In this document: one piece after another, positions 16,937 to 24,955 of the stretch
How the letters are laid out: every line of letters starts with the position of its first letter
Position numbering within the stretch: the first letter of the stretch is position 1
Assembly (NCBI RefSeq): GCF_000426525.1
Contig: NZ_KE384533.1
Coordinates: 722,562 to 786,561, forward strand
Length of the DNA stretch: 64,000 nt
Reading direction: 5' to 3'
DNA from: Nocardioides alkalitolerans DSM 16699
GTDB lineage: Bacteria; Actinomycetota; Actinomycetes; Propionibacteriales; Nocardioidaceae
Translations under genes and position numbers: made by a program
The notes under the pieces: model-generated
The model's input: only the letters and a program-made list of their open reading frames with translations
What the model was told of the DNA's origin: nothing
The model's database searches: none

Positions 16937-17800
16937 TCAGGCCAGACCGCGGATGGCCCTGGCCGGCGGGCGTCGCCCGGCGATCGTCCAGGTCATGTCG
17001 ACGACCTGACGGGTCTCGGGCACCTGGTGCACGCGGTAGATCCGCGCCCCCGCGAGGGCGCAGACCGTGGTCGCCGCGAGGGTGCCGAGCAGCCGCTCGC
17101 CCACGGGCTTGTCGAGGGTCTCGCCGACGAAGTCCTTGTTCGACAGGCTCACCAGCACCGGCCAGCCGGTGGCCGTCATCTCGTCGAGCCGGCGCGTGAT
17201 CTCGAGCGAGTGGAAGGTGTTCTTGCCGAAGTCGTGGGCCGGGTCGATCACGATCGACTCCCGGTCGACGCCGGCGGCCAGCGCGCGCTCGGCGTACGCC
17301 GTGGTGTCCGCGATCGCGGAGGCGACCACGTCGTCGTACGCGATGCGGTGCGGCCGCGTGCGCGGCGTGACCCCGCCGGTGTGGGTGCAGATGATCGCGG
17401 CCCCGAACTCGGCGGCGACGTCGACGAGCCCCGGGTCGGCGCCGCCCCAGGCGTCGTTGAGCACGTCGGCGCCCTCCGCGCAGACGGCGCGGCCGACCGA
17501 CGCGCGCCACGTGTCGACGGAGATGACGAGCCCGGGGTACGCCGCCCGCACCCGCGCCACGAACGACACGACGCGTCGCTTCTCCTCCTCGTCGTCGACG
17601 ACCACGCCGGGCGCGGCCTTGATGCCGCCGATGTCGACGATCTCGGCGCCCTCGTCGACCACCTGGGCGACGCGGTCGAAGGCCGAGTCCTCGGCCCACG
17701 TGGCGCCCTTGTCGAAGAACGAGTCGGGGGTGCGGTTGACGATCGCCATCATCAGCGGCCGGTCGTCGGCGAAGCTGTGGCGGCCCAGGCGCAGGGTCAT
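16937..17800 (-). CDS. folP2: Dihydropteroate synthase paralogue, FolP2 type
   Basis: A 287-residue TIM-barrel protein of the dihydropteroate synthase family. It keeps MAIVNRTPDSFFD, SVDTWRA and IDPAHDFGKNTFHS, but the loop that reads GGESTRPGA in true enzymes is GGIKAAPGV here. This matches mycobacterial FolP2 (Rv1207), which sits beside gpgS (Rv1208) just as here and, as I recall, lacks DHPS activity. A role in folate synthesis should therefore not be assumed. ATG 17800 overlaps the stop of gpgS (ATGA), giving translational coupling. The alternative, a working DHPS, is less likely given the loop. Confidence 0.88.
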   Translation of the reverse strand: MTLRLGRHSFADDRPLMMAIVNRTPDSFFDKGATWAEDSAFDRVAQVVDEGAEIVDIGGIKAAPGVVVDDEEEKRRVVSFVARVRAAYPGLVISVDTWRASVGRAVCAEGADVLNDAWGGADPGLVDVAAEFGAAIICTHTGGVTPRTRPHRIAYDDVVASAIADTTAYAERALAAGVDRESIVIDPAHDFGKNTFHSLEITRRLDEMTATGWPVLVSLSNKDFVGETLDKPVGERLLGTLAATTVCALAGARIYRVHQVPETRQVVDMTWTIAGRRPPARAIRGLA

Positions 17801-18759
17801 CGGCTCTCCGGGGTGGGGGTCGCGGGCACGAGCGAGGTGTACGGCGGGCGCTCGCCCACCGCGACGGCGCGCACGCGGGCCTCCGCCCCGGGCAGGAACT
17901 GGCGTAGCGCGACGGTGTCGGTGGGGCCGACCTCTCCGGTACGGCGCGCGGCCGCCGCGAGGATCTGCGTCGCCATCGCCCCGAGGTCGGCGAGCGCCTG
18001 GTGACGGTGGGAGCGGCGGCCGAGGTCGACCTGCGCGATCGCGTCGACCCCGCGGGCGCGCAGGGTGTCGACGAGGGCGGCGAGCTCGACGGCGTACCCG
18101 GTCGGCACCGACAGCGAGGCGAAGAGCTCGCGCCGCACCGCCCACTCGCCGGCCAGGGGCTGCACGAGGCCGGCCAGCTCGGGGAACGCCAGCGCGATGA
18201 GGGGACGCGCGACGAGCTCGGTGACGCGGCCCCCGTCGTACGGGCCGCCGCCCTCGACGTCGAGCGGTCGCTCGTAGAAGCCCTTCACGAGGCCCACCGA
18301 CGGGTCCGTCAGGAGGGGGCCGAGGAGGCCCGGCACGAAGTGGGTGTCCCACTCGCGCAGGTCGGCGTCCATGAAGACGAGCACGTCGCCGCGGGTGACG
18401 AACAGCGACTTCCACATGGCCTCGCCCTTGCCGGGCGCCCAGCCCAGGTCGGGCCGGATCTCCGAGGCGCGGTGCACGGTGGCGCCCGCGTCCGCGGCGA
18501 CGGCGGCGGTGTCGTCGCTCGAGTCGGAGTCGATGACGACCACCTCGTCGAGCAGGTCGGCGGTGTCCATCAGGGCGCTGCGCACCCGGGTGACGACGTC
18601 GCCGACGGTCGCGGCCTCGTTGCGCGCGGGCACCACGAGGCTGACGGTCGTGCCGGTCGCGGCGCGGGCGGCGAGGAGGTCGTCGAGCGGCCAGTCGGCC
18701 CAGCGGTGGGTACGGCGACCCGACCACGTCGTGGTGGCGTCGGGGGCCGAGGGGATCAC
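17797..18759 (-). CDS. gpgS: Glucosyl-3-phosphoglycerate synthase
   Basis: A 320-residue GT-A fold glycosyltransferase, close to the length of mycobacterial GpgS. It transfers glucose from an NDP-sugar to 3-phosphoglycerate, the first step toward glucosylglycerate and, in mycobacteria, methylglucose lipopolysaccharide. Visible motifs are SLVVPARNEAATV, VVVIDSDSSDDT, GKGEAMWKSL and the metal site VLVFMDADLREW. GTG 18759 is chosen because it gives family length; the longer frame upstream is unlike any protein. It is the first gene of a coupled pair with the FolP2-like gene. Cytoplasmic. Confidence 0.9.
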   Translation of the reverse strand: MIPSAPDATTTWSGRRTHRWADWPLDDLLAARAATGTTVSLVVPARNEAATVGDVVTRVRSALMDTADLLDEVVVIDSDSSDDTAAVAADAGATVHRASEIRPDLGWAPGKGEAMWKSLFVTRGDVLVFMDADLREWDTHFVPGLLGPLLTDPSVGLVKGFYERPLDVEGGGPYDGGRVTELVARPLIALAFPELAGLVQPLAGEWAVRRELFASLSVPTGYAVELAALVDTLRARGVDAIAQVDLGRRSHRHQALADLGAMATQILAAAARRTGEVGPTDTVALRQFLPGAEARVRAVAVGERPPYTSLVPATPTPESR

Positions 18760-18800
18760 CCGGTCAGCGTAGTCAGGCGGGTGGCGGCGGAGAGGCGGGC

Positions 18801-19760
18801 CTACGGCCGGTAGGGGTTGTCGGAGACGATGCTCCCGGCGACGGTCGTCGTCAGCCACGCCACGTTGTTCGTCGCGGGATCCTCGACCCAGATGTCCAGC
18901 TCGGGCACGAGGTCGATGATGCCGACCGACACGTCCACCCACGTCACGACCGCGCCGGGCAGGCCCAGCCCTGTCGTGGCCCGCTCCATGTTGGCGAAGA
19001 GCCGGTCGATGTCGAGGTCCTGCAGGTCCAGCACGCGGGTGGTGTCGGCGCGGACCTCGGCCTTGGTCCACAAGTAGCCCTTGCCGGGTTCGTCGCCGTA
19101 CATCCAGGTCTCGGTGGTCGGCGACGTCGCTGCGACGGGCCGCGTGATGCTGAGGTAGCCGTCACGCACGGTGAGGGCGGTGTAGTAGCGGCCGAGCCGC
19201 TCCTCGACCACGCCGAGCACCGACTGCAGGTTCGACTTCGTGAAGGTCCACTCGCCGAGCGACGGGTCGACGAACTCGGCGCCGTTGGCCTGCTCGGGCA
19301 GCAGCTCGGCGTCCTCCCAGCGGATCGCCTGGCTCTGCTGCTCGGCGACGATCTCCTCGTCCACCTCACCCACGGCGGCGGGCGCGTCGTCGTACGCCGT
19401 GGGGGCGTCGTCGCCGCCCCGCACGCCCAGCCAGACGGCGCCGCCGATGACGGCGGTGGCGGCGGTGGCGACGATGACGCCGAGGGCACCCCAGGTCGCG
19501 CGCCTCGAGGCGGCGTCGTCACGGGCCGCTGTCGGGCGCTGCGGGGACGGTGCCGGGCCGGGTACGGCGAGCGCCGCCGGCGTCTCGACCTGCAGGTCGT
19601 CGAGGAGGGGGCGCAGGTCGTCGACGTATGCGCTGGCGAGGGCGACCTCGACGCGGCGCTCGTGCTCCGCGGGGTCGAGCTGGCCGTCGACGAACGCGTC
19701 GTGCAGGACGGCGACGACGGACTCCCGGTCGCTGTCCCGCGCGCGCTTCCCCGATGCCAC
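18801..19760 (-). CDS. DUF1707 domain membrane protein
   Basis: A 319-residue protein. Residues about 5-58 are a DUF1707 domain (RARDSDRESVVAVLHDAF, then GQLDPAEHERRV), a short helical domain common in actinomycete membrane proteins. A Pro-rich linker leads to one membrane span at about 88-110, and the remaining 200 residues should lie outside the cell as a mixed alpha/beta domain with LGEWTFTKSNLQSVLGVV. No catalytic motif is seen. It starts 41 bases upstream of gpgS but is oriented the same way, so co-transcription is possible. Upstream are the B hairpin repeats. Confidence 0.82.
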   Translation of the reverse strand: MASGKRARDSDRESVVAVLHDAFVDGQLDPAEHERRVEVALASAYVDDLRPLLDDLQVETPAALAVPGPAPSPQRPTAARDDAASRRATWGALGVIVATAATAVIGGAVWLGVRGGDDAPTAYDDAPAAVGEVDEEIVAEQQSQAIRWEDAELLPEQANGAEFVDPSLGEWTFTKSNLQSVLGVVEERLGRYYTALTVRDGYLSITRPVAATSPTTETWMYGDEPGKGYLWTKAEVRADTTRVLDLQDLDIDRLFANMERATTGLGLPGAVVTWVDVSVGIIDLVPELDIWVEDPATNNVAWLTTTVAGSIVSDNPYRP

Positions 19761-19819
19761 GCGGTCAACCTATCCAGGCGCGCGGCTCTTCCACCGCGGA
19801 GGTGGGGTGGTCACCGAGC

Positions 19820-19870
19820 GTGGCGGACCGATGCCCTCCGGTGGTCGTCGGGCCTGCATCCGTCCGCCAC
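19820..19870. repeat. Long hairpin repeat, family B copy 1
   Basis: Arms GTGGCGGACCGATGC (19820-19834) and GCATCCGTCCGCCAC (19856-19870), 14 of 15 pairs, around a 21-base loop. It lies in the 253-base gap 19761-20013 between two minus-strand genes, downstream of the desaturase gene and upstream of the DUF1707 gene. Confidence 0.7.
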
Positions 19871-19890
19871 CGTCGTGAAGCGGCCGGCCG

Positions 19891-19945
19891 GTGTGGCGGA
19901 CGGATGCGCGTCAGGCGTGGTGCGGCCGGCATCCGTCCGCCACAC
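19891..19945. repeat. Long hairpin repeat, family B copy 2
   Basis: Perfect 17-base arms GTGTGGCGGACGGATGC (19891-19907) and its complement (19929-19945) around a 21-base loop, 20 bases after copy 1. Loop length is conserved while loop sequence differs, pointing to selection on the stem. The remaining gap holds a short run of GGACGCCC-like units near 19982-20015, next to the desaturase stop. Confidence 0.75.
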
Positions 19946-20013
19946 TCGCGCCCCCGGCGGGACGGGCACGCACGCTGCCGTGCGGACGCCCGGACGCCCG
20001 GACGTCCGGACGC

Positions 20014-21171
20014 TCAGGACCCGACCGCTGAGTCCCGGAGCGTCAGGGCCATCGGGCAGTCGAACGGCCCGCGGGCGCGGAGCCCGACGTTGTTGAGGTA
20101 GTCGATGACGATCCCGTAGCTCTCGAACAGCCCGGTCTCGGTGTAGCCGACGTCGTGGCGCTCGCAGTAGGCCTTGACGATCGGCCGGGCGCGCTTGAGG
20201 TGCGGCCGCGGCATGCTCGGGAAGAGGTGGTGCTCGATCTGGTAGTTCAGCCCGCCCATCGCGGCGTCGACGAGGAGCCCGCCCCGCACGTTGCGCGACA
20301 CGAGCACCTGGCGGCGCAGGAAGTCGATCTGCATCCCGGGCGGCACGATCGGCATGCCCTTGTGGCTCGGCGCGAACGACGCCCCGAGGCACACCCCGAA
20401 GACGGCCGACTGGACGGCGAAGAACGCGATCGCGATCCCCGGAGGCAGCAGCACGAACAGCGCGACGACGTAGACCACGAGCCGCAGACCGACCAGCGCG
20501 GCCTCGATGCGCTGGCCGCGGGAGATGCCGGGCCGACCGAGCGGCCGGATGCTCTCGGCGTGGAGGTTGAGGCCCTCCAGCGTGAGGAGCGGGAAGAACA
20601 GCCAGCCCTGCCGGGCCGTGAACCAGCCGGCGAACCCGGTGGTGCGGTCCGCGGCGATGTCGGCGGTGAAGGCCAGGGCGCCGGGCCCGATGTCGGGGTC
20701 GATGCCCTCCTGGTTCGGGGCCTGGTGGTGCTTGTTGTGCTTGGCGCGCCACCAGCCGTGGCTCATGCCGGCGAAGAGCCCGCCGAGCACACGCGCGGCG
20801 CCGTTGTTCCACCGCGCCGAGCGGAACATCTGCCGGTGGGCGGCGTCGTGGCCGAGGAAGCCGAACTGGGTCATCAGCAGGCCGAGCGCGACGGCGAGCA
20901 CGAGCTGGAACCACGAGTCACCCAGCAGCACGACGCCGACCCAGACGCCGACGTACGCCGCCACCAGCGCCACGGTGCGCGACCAGTAGTAGCCGTGGGC
21001 ACGGTCGAGCAGTCCGCTCTCGCGCATCTCGCGGGCCAGGTCGGTGTAGAGGTTCTGCGCGGCCGGCCGTCGTGCCCGCCGGGCCACGGGGGGCGCGCTG
21101 TCGACGGGGGCGGGCGGTGAGGTGGCGGGCGGTGCGGTGGCGACGGGGCCACCGTGCGGTCGTGGAGCCAT
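20014..21171 (-). CDS. Membrane fatty-acid desaturase, front-end type
   Basis: A 385-residue integral membrane di-iron desaturase. The three histidine boxes are HDAAH, HNKHH and QIEHH; a Gln in the third box is typical of front-end (delta-5/delta-6 type) desaturases. No cytochrome b5 domain is fused, so electrons must come from a separate carrier. Four membrane spans are expected, including VALVAAYVGVWVGVVLL. An ATG at 21192 is possible, but ATG 21171 has a GAGGA element eight bases upstream and is preferred. It is divergent from the LapA gene. The acyl substrate and double-bond position cannot be read from the sequence. Confidence 0.88.
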   Translation of the reverse strand: MAPRPHGGPVATAPPATSPPAPVDSAPPVARRARRPAAQNLYTDLAREMRESGLLDRAHGYYWSRTVALVAAYVGVWVGVVLLGDSWFQLVLAVALGLLMTQFGFLGHDAAHRQMFRSARWNNGAARVLGGLFAGMSHGWWRAKHNKHHQAPNQEGIDPDIGPGALAFTADIAADRTTGFAGWFTARQGWLFFPLLTLEGLNLHAESIRPLGRPGISRGQRIEAALVGLRLVVYVVALFVLLPPGIAIAFFAVQSAVFGVCLGASFAPSHKGMPIVPPGMQIDFLRRQVLVSRNVRGGLLVDAAMGGLNYQIEHHLFPSMPRPHLKRARPIVKAYCERHDVGYTETGLFESYGIVIDYLNNVGLRARGPFDCPMALTLRDSAVGS

Positions 21172-21234
21172 GGGTCGAGTCCTCGGTCCCATCAGGGGTC
21201 ACGAGCCGACGGGGAGGATCTCCGGGCAGGCAGA

Positions 21235-21247
21235 TGATCACGTGTCA
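21235..21247. promoter_or_regulatory. Palindromic site between desaturase and LapA genes
   Basis: TGATCACGTGTCA, a near-palindrome centred on CACGTG, lies in the 213-base divergent gap upstream of the desaturase gene. It may be a regulator site for the desaturase; the regulator is not identified. Confidence 0.25.
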
Positions 21248-21384
21248 TGCCACAGTAGGCGCACTCCGGGCGGTTGCCGACCGTCCCGACGAGATCGTCG
21301 GCGCCCCGTGGTCGCGCACGTGTTCCGCCGGGTCAGAGGGGGTACCGAAGGGCAATTCATGTCCGTGGACCCGAGGAGCCCCCC

Positions 21385-21828
21385 GTGACCGTCACCCCCG
21401 CCACCCCGCCGGAAGGCGTCGACCGTCCCGTGCCGCCGGCTGCCGGGGGCTCCACGCCTCCCGGTGCGCCGACGCCCCCGACCGAGCCGGCACCCCCCGC
21501 CGAGCCCGCGGCGCCCGCCGCACCGGCGAAGTCGAGCCGCGGCAGCCGCCGCTCCGAGGCCCGCCCGGAGCGGACCCGTGCCGGCGCGATCTGGGTCGGC
21601 GTCGGCGTCGCGACCCTCCTGCTCGTCGCGCTCCTGATCTTCGTCGCGCAGAACACGCGCTCCGTGACCATCTCGTTCCTGTGGTTCGAGGGGCAGGCGC
21701 CGCTCGCCGTGGCGCTCCTCGCCGCCGGTGTGGGTGTGGGTCTTGTCTCCCTGCTGATCGGCACGGTGCGCATCGCCCAGCTGCGCCGGGAGGTCGCGCA
21801 CACCCGTCGCGACGCCTCCGCTGGCTAG
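21385..21828 (+). CDS. LapA (DUF1049) domain membrane protein
   Basis: A 147-residue protein. The first 65 residues are Pro/Ala-rich and disordered, followed by basic residues and two membrane spans (about 73-94 and 107-132) separated by SVTISFLWFEG, the layout of the LapA/DUF1049 domain. The C-terminus LRREVAHTRRD is a short basic helix. GTG 21385 has a GAGGAG ribosome site six bases upstream, which settles the start against longer readings. The rhomboid gene follows after nine bases. LapA in enterobacteria helps lipopolysaccharide assembly, which cannot apply in an actinomycete; the role here is unknown. Confidence 0.82.
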   Translation: MTVTPATPPEGVDRPVPPAAGGSTPPGAPTPPTEPAPPAEPAAPAAPAKSSRGSRRSEARPERTRAGAIWVGVGVATLLLVALLIFVAQNTRSVTISFLWFEGQAPLAVALLAAGVGVGLVSLLIGTVRIAQLRREVAHTRRDASAG

Positions 21829-21837
21829 CCTGTCGGC

Positions 21838-22455
21838 ATGAGCACGCCCGTGCGGGAGTCGTCCCGGTCCGAGCCCGTCCGCGACGCCGCCACCCTCGTC
21901 GGCGTCTTCGTGGCCCTGCTCTACGTCGTCGAGCTGGTCGACCAGCTCCTCGACAACCGCCTCGACCAGTACGGCGTGCAGCCGCGCAGCGACGAGGGGC
22001 TGCTGGGCATCGTCTTCGCCCCCCTGCTGCACGGCGGCTGGGGCCACCTCGCCGCGAATACCGTGCCGCTGCTGGTGCTCGGCTTCGTCATCGCGCTCTC
22101 GGGCATCGGCCGGTTCCTCGCCGCCACCGCCGTGGTGTGGGTGGTGGGCGGCCTCGGCACGTGGCTCTTCGCCGGCGAGAACACGGTGCACCTCGGGGCG
22201 TCGGTGCTCGTCTTCGGCTGGCTCGTCTACCTCGTGCTGCGCGGCTTCTTCGCCCGACGTCCCGGCCAGATCGCCGTCGGCGTCCTCGTGCTCGTCGTGT
22301 ACGGCGGCGCGCTGTGGGGCGTGCTCCCCGGCCAGCCCGGCATCTCCTGGCAGGGCCACCTGTTCGGCGCCGTCGGCGGCGGGCTCGCGGCGTGGTGGCT
22401 GGCCCCGCGCCGTACGGCGAGCAGCCCCGGAGCCGCCGAGCTCCGGGGCCGCTGA
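21838..22455 (+). CDS. Rhomboid family intramembrane serine protease
   Basis: A 205-residue polytopic protein with about six membrane spans. The rhomboid landmarks are HGGWGHLAANT in the second span, the nucleophile in HLGAS followed by Val where most rhomboids have Gly, and the base His in WQGHLFGAVGGG. Length fits a minimal six-helix rhomboid. ATG 21838 begins nine bases after the LapA stop. A hairpin overlaps its 3' end. The change after the catalytic serine is a mild deviation; activity remains likely but unproven. Substrates are unknown. Confidence 0.85.
   Translation: MSTPVRESSRSEPVRDAATLVGVFVALLYVVELVDQLLDNRLDQYGVQPRSDEGLLGIVFAPLLHGGWGHLAANTVPLLVLGFVIALSGIGRFLAATAVVWVVGGLGTWLFAGENTVHLGASVLVFGWLVYLVLRGFFARRPGQIAVGVLVLVVYGGALWGVLPGQPGISWQGHLFGAVGGGLAAWWLAPRRTASSPGAAELRGR
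22425..22448 (+). terminator. Hairpin at the end of the rhomboid gene
   Basis: Perfect 8-base arms CCCCGGAG and CTCCGGGG with an 8-base loop, ending five bases before the rhomboid stop, between convergent genes. Likely a terminator without a T-run, possibly working in both directions. Confidence 0.45.
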
Positions 22456-22471
22456 GGGGCCGTCGAGGGGG

Positions 22472-23134
22472 TCAGCCCAGCAGGGCCTGCAGCTCCTCGA
22501 TCTCCGCGCTCTGGGTCGCGACGACCTGCTCGGCGAGCGCGACGGCCTCCTCGTTCGCGCCCTCATCGATCTCGGTCTCGGCCATGGCCACGGCGCCCTC
22601 GTGGTGCGCGATCATCCCCTCGACCCAGAGGTCGACGAAGGCGGCGTCGTCGGCGGACTCGAGCTCGGCCATCTGGTCGGCGGAGAGCATCCCCTCCATC
22701 CCCGCCATCCCGTCGCCGTCCTCGTCGTCACCCCCGTGGTCGCTCCCGTGGTCGCCGCCGTGGGCGTTGGCGTGGTCGCGCACCGTCTCCGGGACGGGCT
22801 CGTCCCAGGCGGTGAGCCAGGCGCTCATCTGCTGGATCTCCGGGGTCTGCGCCTCGCGGATGCCCTCGCCGAGATCGACGAGCGCCGGGTCGAGCGTGCG
22901 GCCGTCCATGAGGTCGACCATCGCGACGGCCTGGGCGTGGTGGGGGATCATCTCGGTCGCGAACGTGACGTCGGCGTCGTTGAACACGCTGCCGTCGGCG
23001 GCGGTGCGGGGAGCCGCCGGGGCGGCGTCGTCGTCGGCGCCGCCGCACGCCGTGAGCGTGAGGGCGAGCGTGGCGGTGAGGGCGAGAGCGGCCCGGCGCG
23101 TACGGCGGGCGCGGGCGGGTGCGGTCGTGGTCAT
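22472..23134 (-). CDS. DUF305 lipoprotein
   Basis: A 220-residue lipoprotein with lipobox TLTAC (Cys30). Two copies of the DUF305 hallmark are present, MIPHHAQAVAM and MIAHHEGAVAMA, joined by a His/Asp/Gly/Met-rich linker (HGGDHGSDHGGDDEDGDG). DUF305 folds like a four-helix bundle of the ferritin type and is often linked to metals, especially copper; the His/Met-rich linker fits metal binding, which is inference. It lies 78 bases downstream of a DUF6153 gene on the same strand, a pair known in other actinomycetes. Exported and membrane-anchored. Confidence 0.88.
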   Translation of the reverse strand: MTTTAPARARRTRRAALALTATLALTLTACGGADDDAAPAAPRTAADGSVFNDADVTFATEMIPHHAQAVAMVDLMDGRTLDPALVDLGEGIREAQTPEIQQMSAWLTAWDEPVPETVRDHANAHGGDHGSDHGGDDEDGDGMAGMEGMLSADQMAELESADDAAFVDLWVEGMIAHHEGAVAMAETEIDEGANEEAVALAEQVVATQSAEIEELQALLG

Positions 23135-23212
23135 GGTGCGGTCCTTCGGGTCGATGGGTCGTGCGGGCGCAGGCGGTGGTGCGCGGACGGGACGTCCGCG
23201 GCACGGCGCTGC

Positions 23213-23659
23213 TCAGCACCGACAGATCGAGAGCGCGACGAGGTCGGGAGGAGCGCGCCAGGAGCGCGCGGCCGTCCGGGTGCGTCTCGCCGCCACCGTC
23301 AGGCGGGCGGCGAGCGCGACGACCACCGAGCCGCGGGCCCGCAGCAGCGCGAGCACGACGACGCCCAGCAGGAACGCCAGGCAGAGGCCGACCACCAGGT
23401 GCGCGGCACCCGACGGCTCGTCCGTGGACGCCTGCGCGTCGTGCCCACCGGCTCCGGAGTGCGCGGTGCCCGCGGTGTCACCGGTGGCCACGGCAGCCGC
23501 AAGGGCGTGGTGGGTCCCGGCCGTGTGACCGTCGTCGGGCGGGCCGGCGGTGCCGTGGGGGAGGCAGGCGCCGGCGAGGCCGTGCATGCCGAGGACGCCC
23601 AGCAGCACGACGGCGGCGAGCAGCCGTCGTACGGGAGTGCGGGTCGTCGGACGCGTCAT
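23213..23659 (-). CDS. DUF6153 family membrane protein
   Basis: A 148-residue protein. A signal-anchor (RRLLAAVVLLGVLGMHGLAG) is followed by a His/Gly-rich external segment (PDDGHTAGTHHA and AHSGAGGHD), a second membrane span (LVVGLCLAFLLGVVVLALL), and a basic cytoplasmic tail ending in Cys-Arg-Cys. This layout fits DUF6153. ATG 23659 is chosen over an earlier one 33 bases upstream because it begins right before the basic signal region. It precedes the DUF305 gene, and the shared His richness hints at a common metal-related role. Confidence 0.78.
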   Translation of the reverse strand: MTRPTTRTPVRRLLAAVVLLGVLGMHGLAGACLPHGTAGPPDDGHTAGTHHALAAAVATGDTAGTAHSGAGGHDAQASTDEPSGAAHLVVGLCLAFLLGVVVLALLRARGSVVVALAARLTVAARRTRTAARSWRAPPDLVALSICRC

Positions 23660-23716
23660 CGGGACGATCGTACGAGCGGCGGGCCCACGCACCCATCTGC
23701 AGCGAGCCCCCTCCGG

Positions 23717-23738
23717 GTGAGCCCCGCCGAGGGCTCAC
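23717..23738. promoter_or_regulatory. Inverted repeat upstream of SRPBCC gene
   Basis: Perfect 8-base arms GTGAGCCC and GGGCTCAC with a 6-base spacer in the 95-base gap between divergent genes, 16 bases before the SRPBCC start. Position suits an operator or a promoter-proximal hairpin. Confidence 0.35.
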
Positions 23739-23754
23739 GGGGCACGATCGGGGG

Positions 23755-24252
23755 ATGACCACCTTCTCCACGACCAAGAAGTCCGAGGCCGTCGTGGCCG
23801 CGAGCCGGCAGCAGATCTGGGACGTGCTGACGAACCCGGACCTGCTCGCCGAGCTGACGCCGCTGCTCACCGGCATCGTCGCGGACGGCGACACGTGGAC
23901 CTGGAGCATGACGAAGATCCCGGTGCTCAGCACCGCCGTCGCGCCGACGTTCACCGAGAAGATGGTGTTCACCGACCTCGAGCGCATCGAGTTCACCCAC
24001 GCACCGCCCGCGGGCGTTGAGGAGGAGGCCGGCGCGGAGGGCTGGTACGAGCTGCGCGACGCCGGCCGCAAGGACGGCAGCGACGGCCCCGCCACCCACC
24101 TCGCGATCAGCCTCACCCTCGCGGTCGACCTGCCGCTGCCGAAGGTCGCCGCCCCGGCCGTGAAGACGGCCATGAAGGGCGTGTTGACGACGATGGGCTC
24201 CAAGTTCGCGACGAACCTCGACCGCCACCTCGAGGCGCAGCCCGGCGCCTGA
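23755..24252 (+). CDS. SRPBCC family protein
   Basis: A 165-residue START/Bet v 1-like protein that should form a hydrophobic ligand pocket. It opens with KSEAVVAASRQQIWDVLTNPD, typical of polyketide cyclase/dehydrase-type SRPBCC proteins, and ends in a long helix (VKTAMKGVLTTMGSKFATNL). No catalytic residues can be named. ATG 23755 follows a CACGAT element by six bases, so it may be leaderless. It is divergent from the DUF6153 gene and convergent with the TetR gene; no partner is evident. Confidence 0.82.
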   Translation: MTTFSTTKKSEAVVAASRQQIWDVLTNPDLLAELTPLLTGIVADGDTWTWSMTKIPVLSTAVAPTFTEKMVFTDLERIEFTHAPPAGVEEEAGAEGWYELRDAGRKDGSDGPATHLAISLTLAVDLPLPKVAAPAVKTAMKGVLTTMGSKFATNLDRHLEAQPGA

Positions 24253-24307
24253 GCCGCCGGCGCCCGGTCTGCCTGCGCGGTCCCGCCGACGCGCCCTGAC
24301 CGGCCGC

Positions 24308-24865
24308 CTAGGTGGCCCGGCTGCCGTTCAGGTAGCCGACGACGAGGTCGGTGACGTCGTCGACCAGCCGGTCGTCGACAGGGTCGGCGCCCGTGGAGCG
24401 GAACAGCAGCGTGCCCACCACCAGGTCGAACGCCGTCGCGGCCGACGCGTGGTCGACCCGCCAGCCGTCGCCCAGCGCGGCCACGAACGGACCGCGCACG
24501 CGCTCGCGCAGCTCCGTGCGCAGGTCGCCGTCCGACGACTCGGCCATCACGCCGAGCAGCAGGGCGTGCACGTCCGGGGCGCTGGCCGACCGCGCCAGCC
24601 ACGCGACCGTCGACCGCAGGTCGGTCTCCCCGGTGACGCCGGGCAGGTCGCCGAGCCGGTCGAGCAGCGCGTCGGCGACGAGCGCTCCCTTGGAGTCCCA
24701 GCGTCGGTAGACGGTGGTCTTCGCGACCCCTGCGGCCCGCGCGATCTCGTCGAGCGACGTCGCCCGGTAGCCCTGCCGACCGACGAGGTCGACCGCGGCG
24801 TCCAGCACCGACCGGGTCACCCCGGCGCGCCGTGGACGGCCGGCGCTGCGCGTGGTCCCGCTCAT
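24308..24865 (-). CDS. TetR family regulator
   Basis: A 185-residue TetR-type regulator. The helix-turn-helix covers about residues 17-62: TSLDEIARAAGVAKTTVYR then WDSKGALVADAL. The C-terminal part is a ligand-binding helical domain of the common TetR C-terminal type. It is divergent from a YhgE-like membrane gene across 121 bases containing two palindromic sites, so it most likely represses that gene and itself. The inducer is not known. Confidence 0.9.
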   Translation of the reverse strand: MSGTTRSAGRPRRAGVTRSVLDAAVDLVGRQGYRATSLDEIARAAGVAKTTVYRRWDSKGALVADALLDRLGDLPGVTGETDLRSTVAWLARSASAPDVHALLLGVMAESSDGDLRTELRERVRGPFVAALGDGWRVDHASAATAFDLVVGTLLFRSTGADPVDDRLVDDVTDLVVGYLNGSRAT

Positions 24866-24910
24866 CCGTCCTCCGTGCGTGGGGCTGTCTCCGACGTCAC
24901 AAGCCTATAT

Positions 24911-24927
24911 CGCTACCAATGGTTTCG
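24911..24927. promoter_or_regulatory. Candidate TetR operator 1
   Basis: CGCTACCAATGGTTTCG contains ACCA-A-TGGT symmetry and lies between the divergent TetR and YhgE-like genes. A related site follows 28 bases later. AT-rich bases (CCTATAT) just upstream could be part of a promoter. Confidence 0.45.
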
Positions 24928-24955
24928 CATCGCTCGAGTCGTGCGTACCGTCAAA

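Noticed and set aside
16937..17800. Naming the gene folP as the folate-pathway dihydropteroate synthase.
   Set aside because: The GGESTRPGA loop is replaced and the gpgS neighbourhood matches FolP2, so the folate role is not supported.
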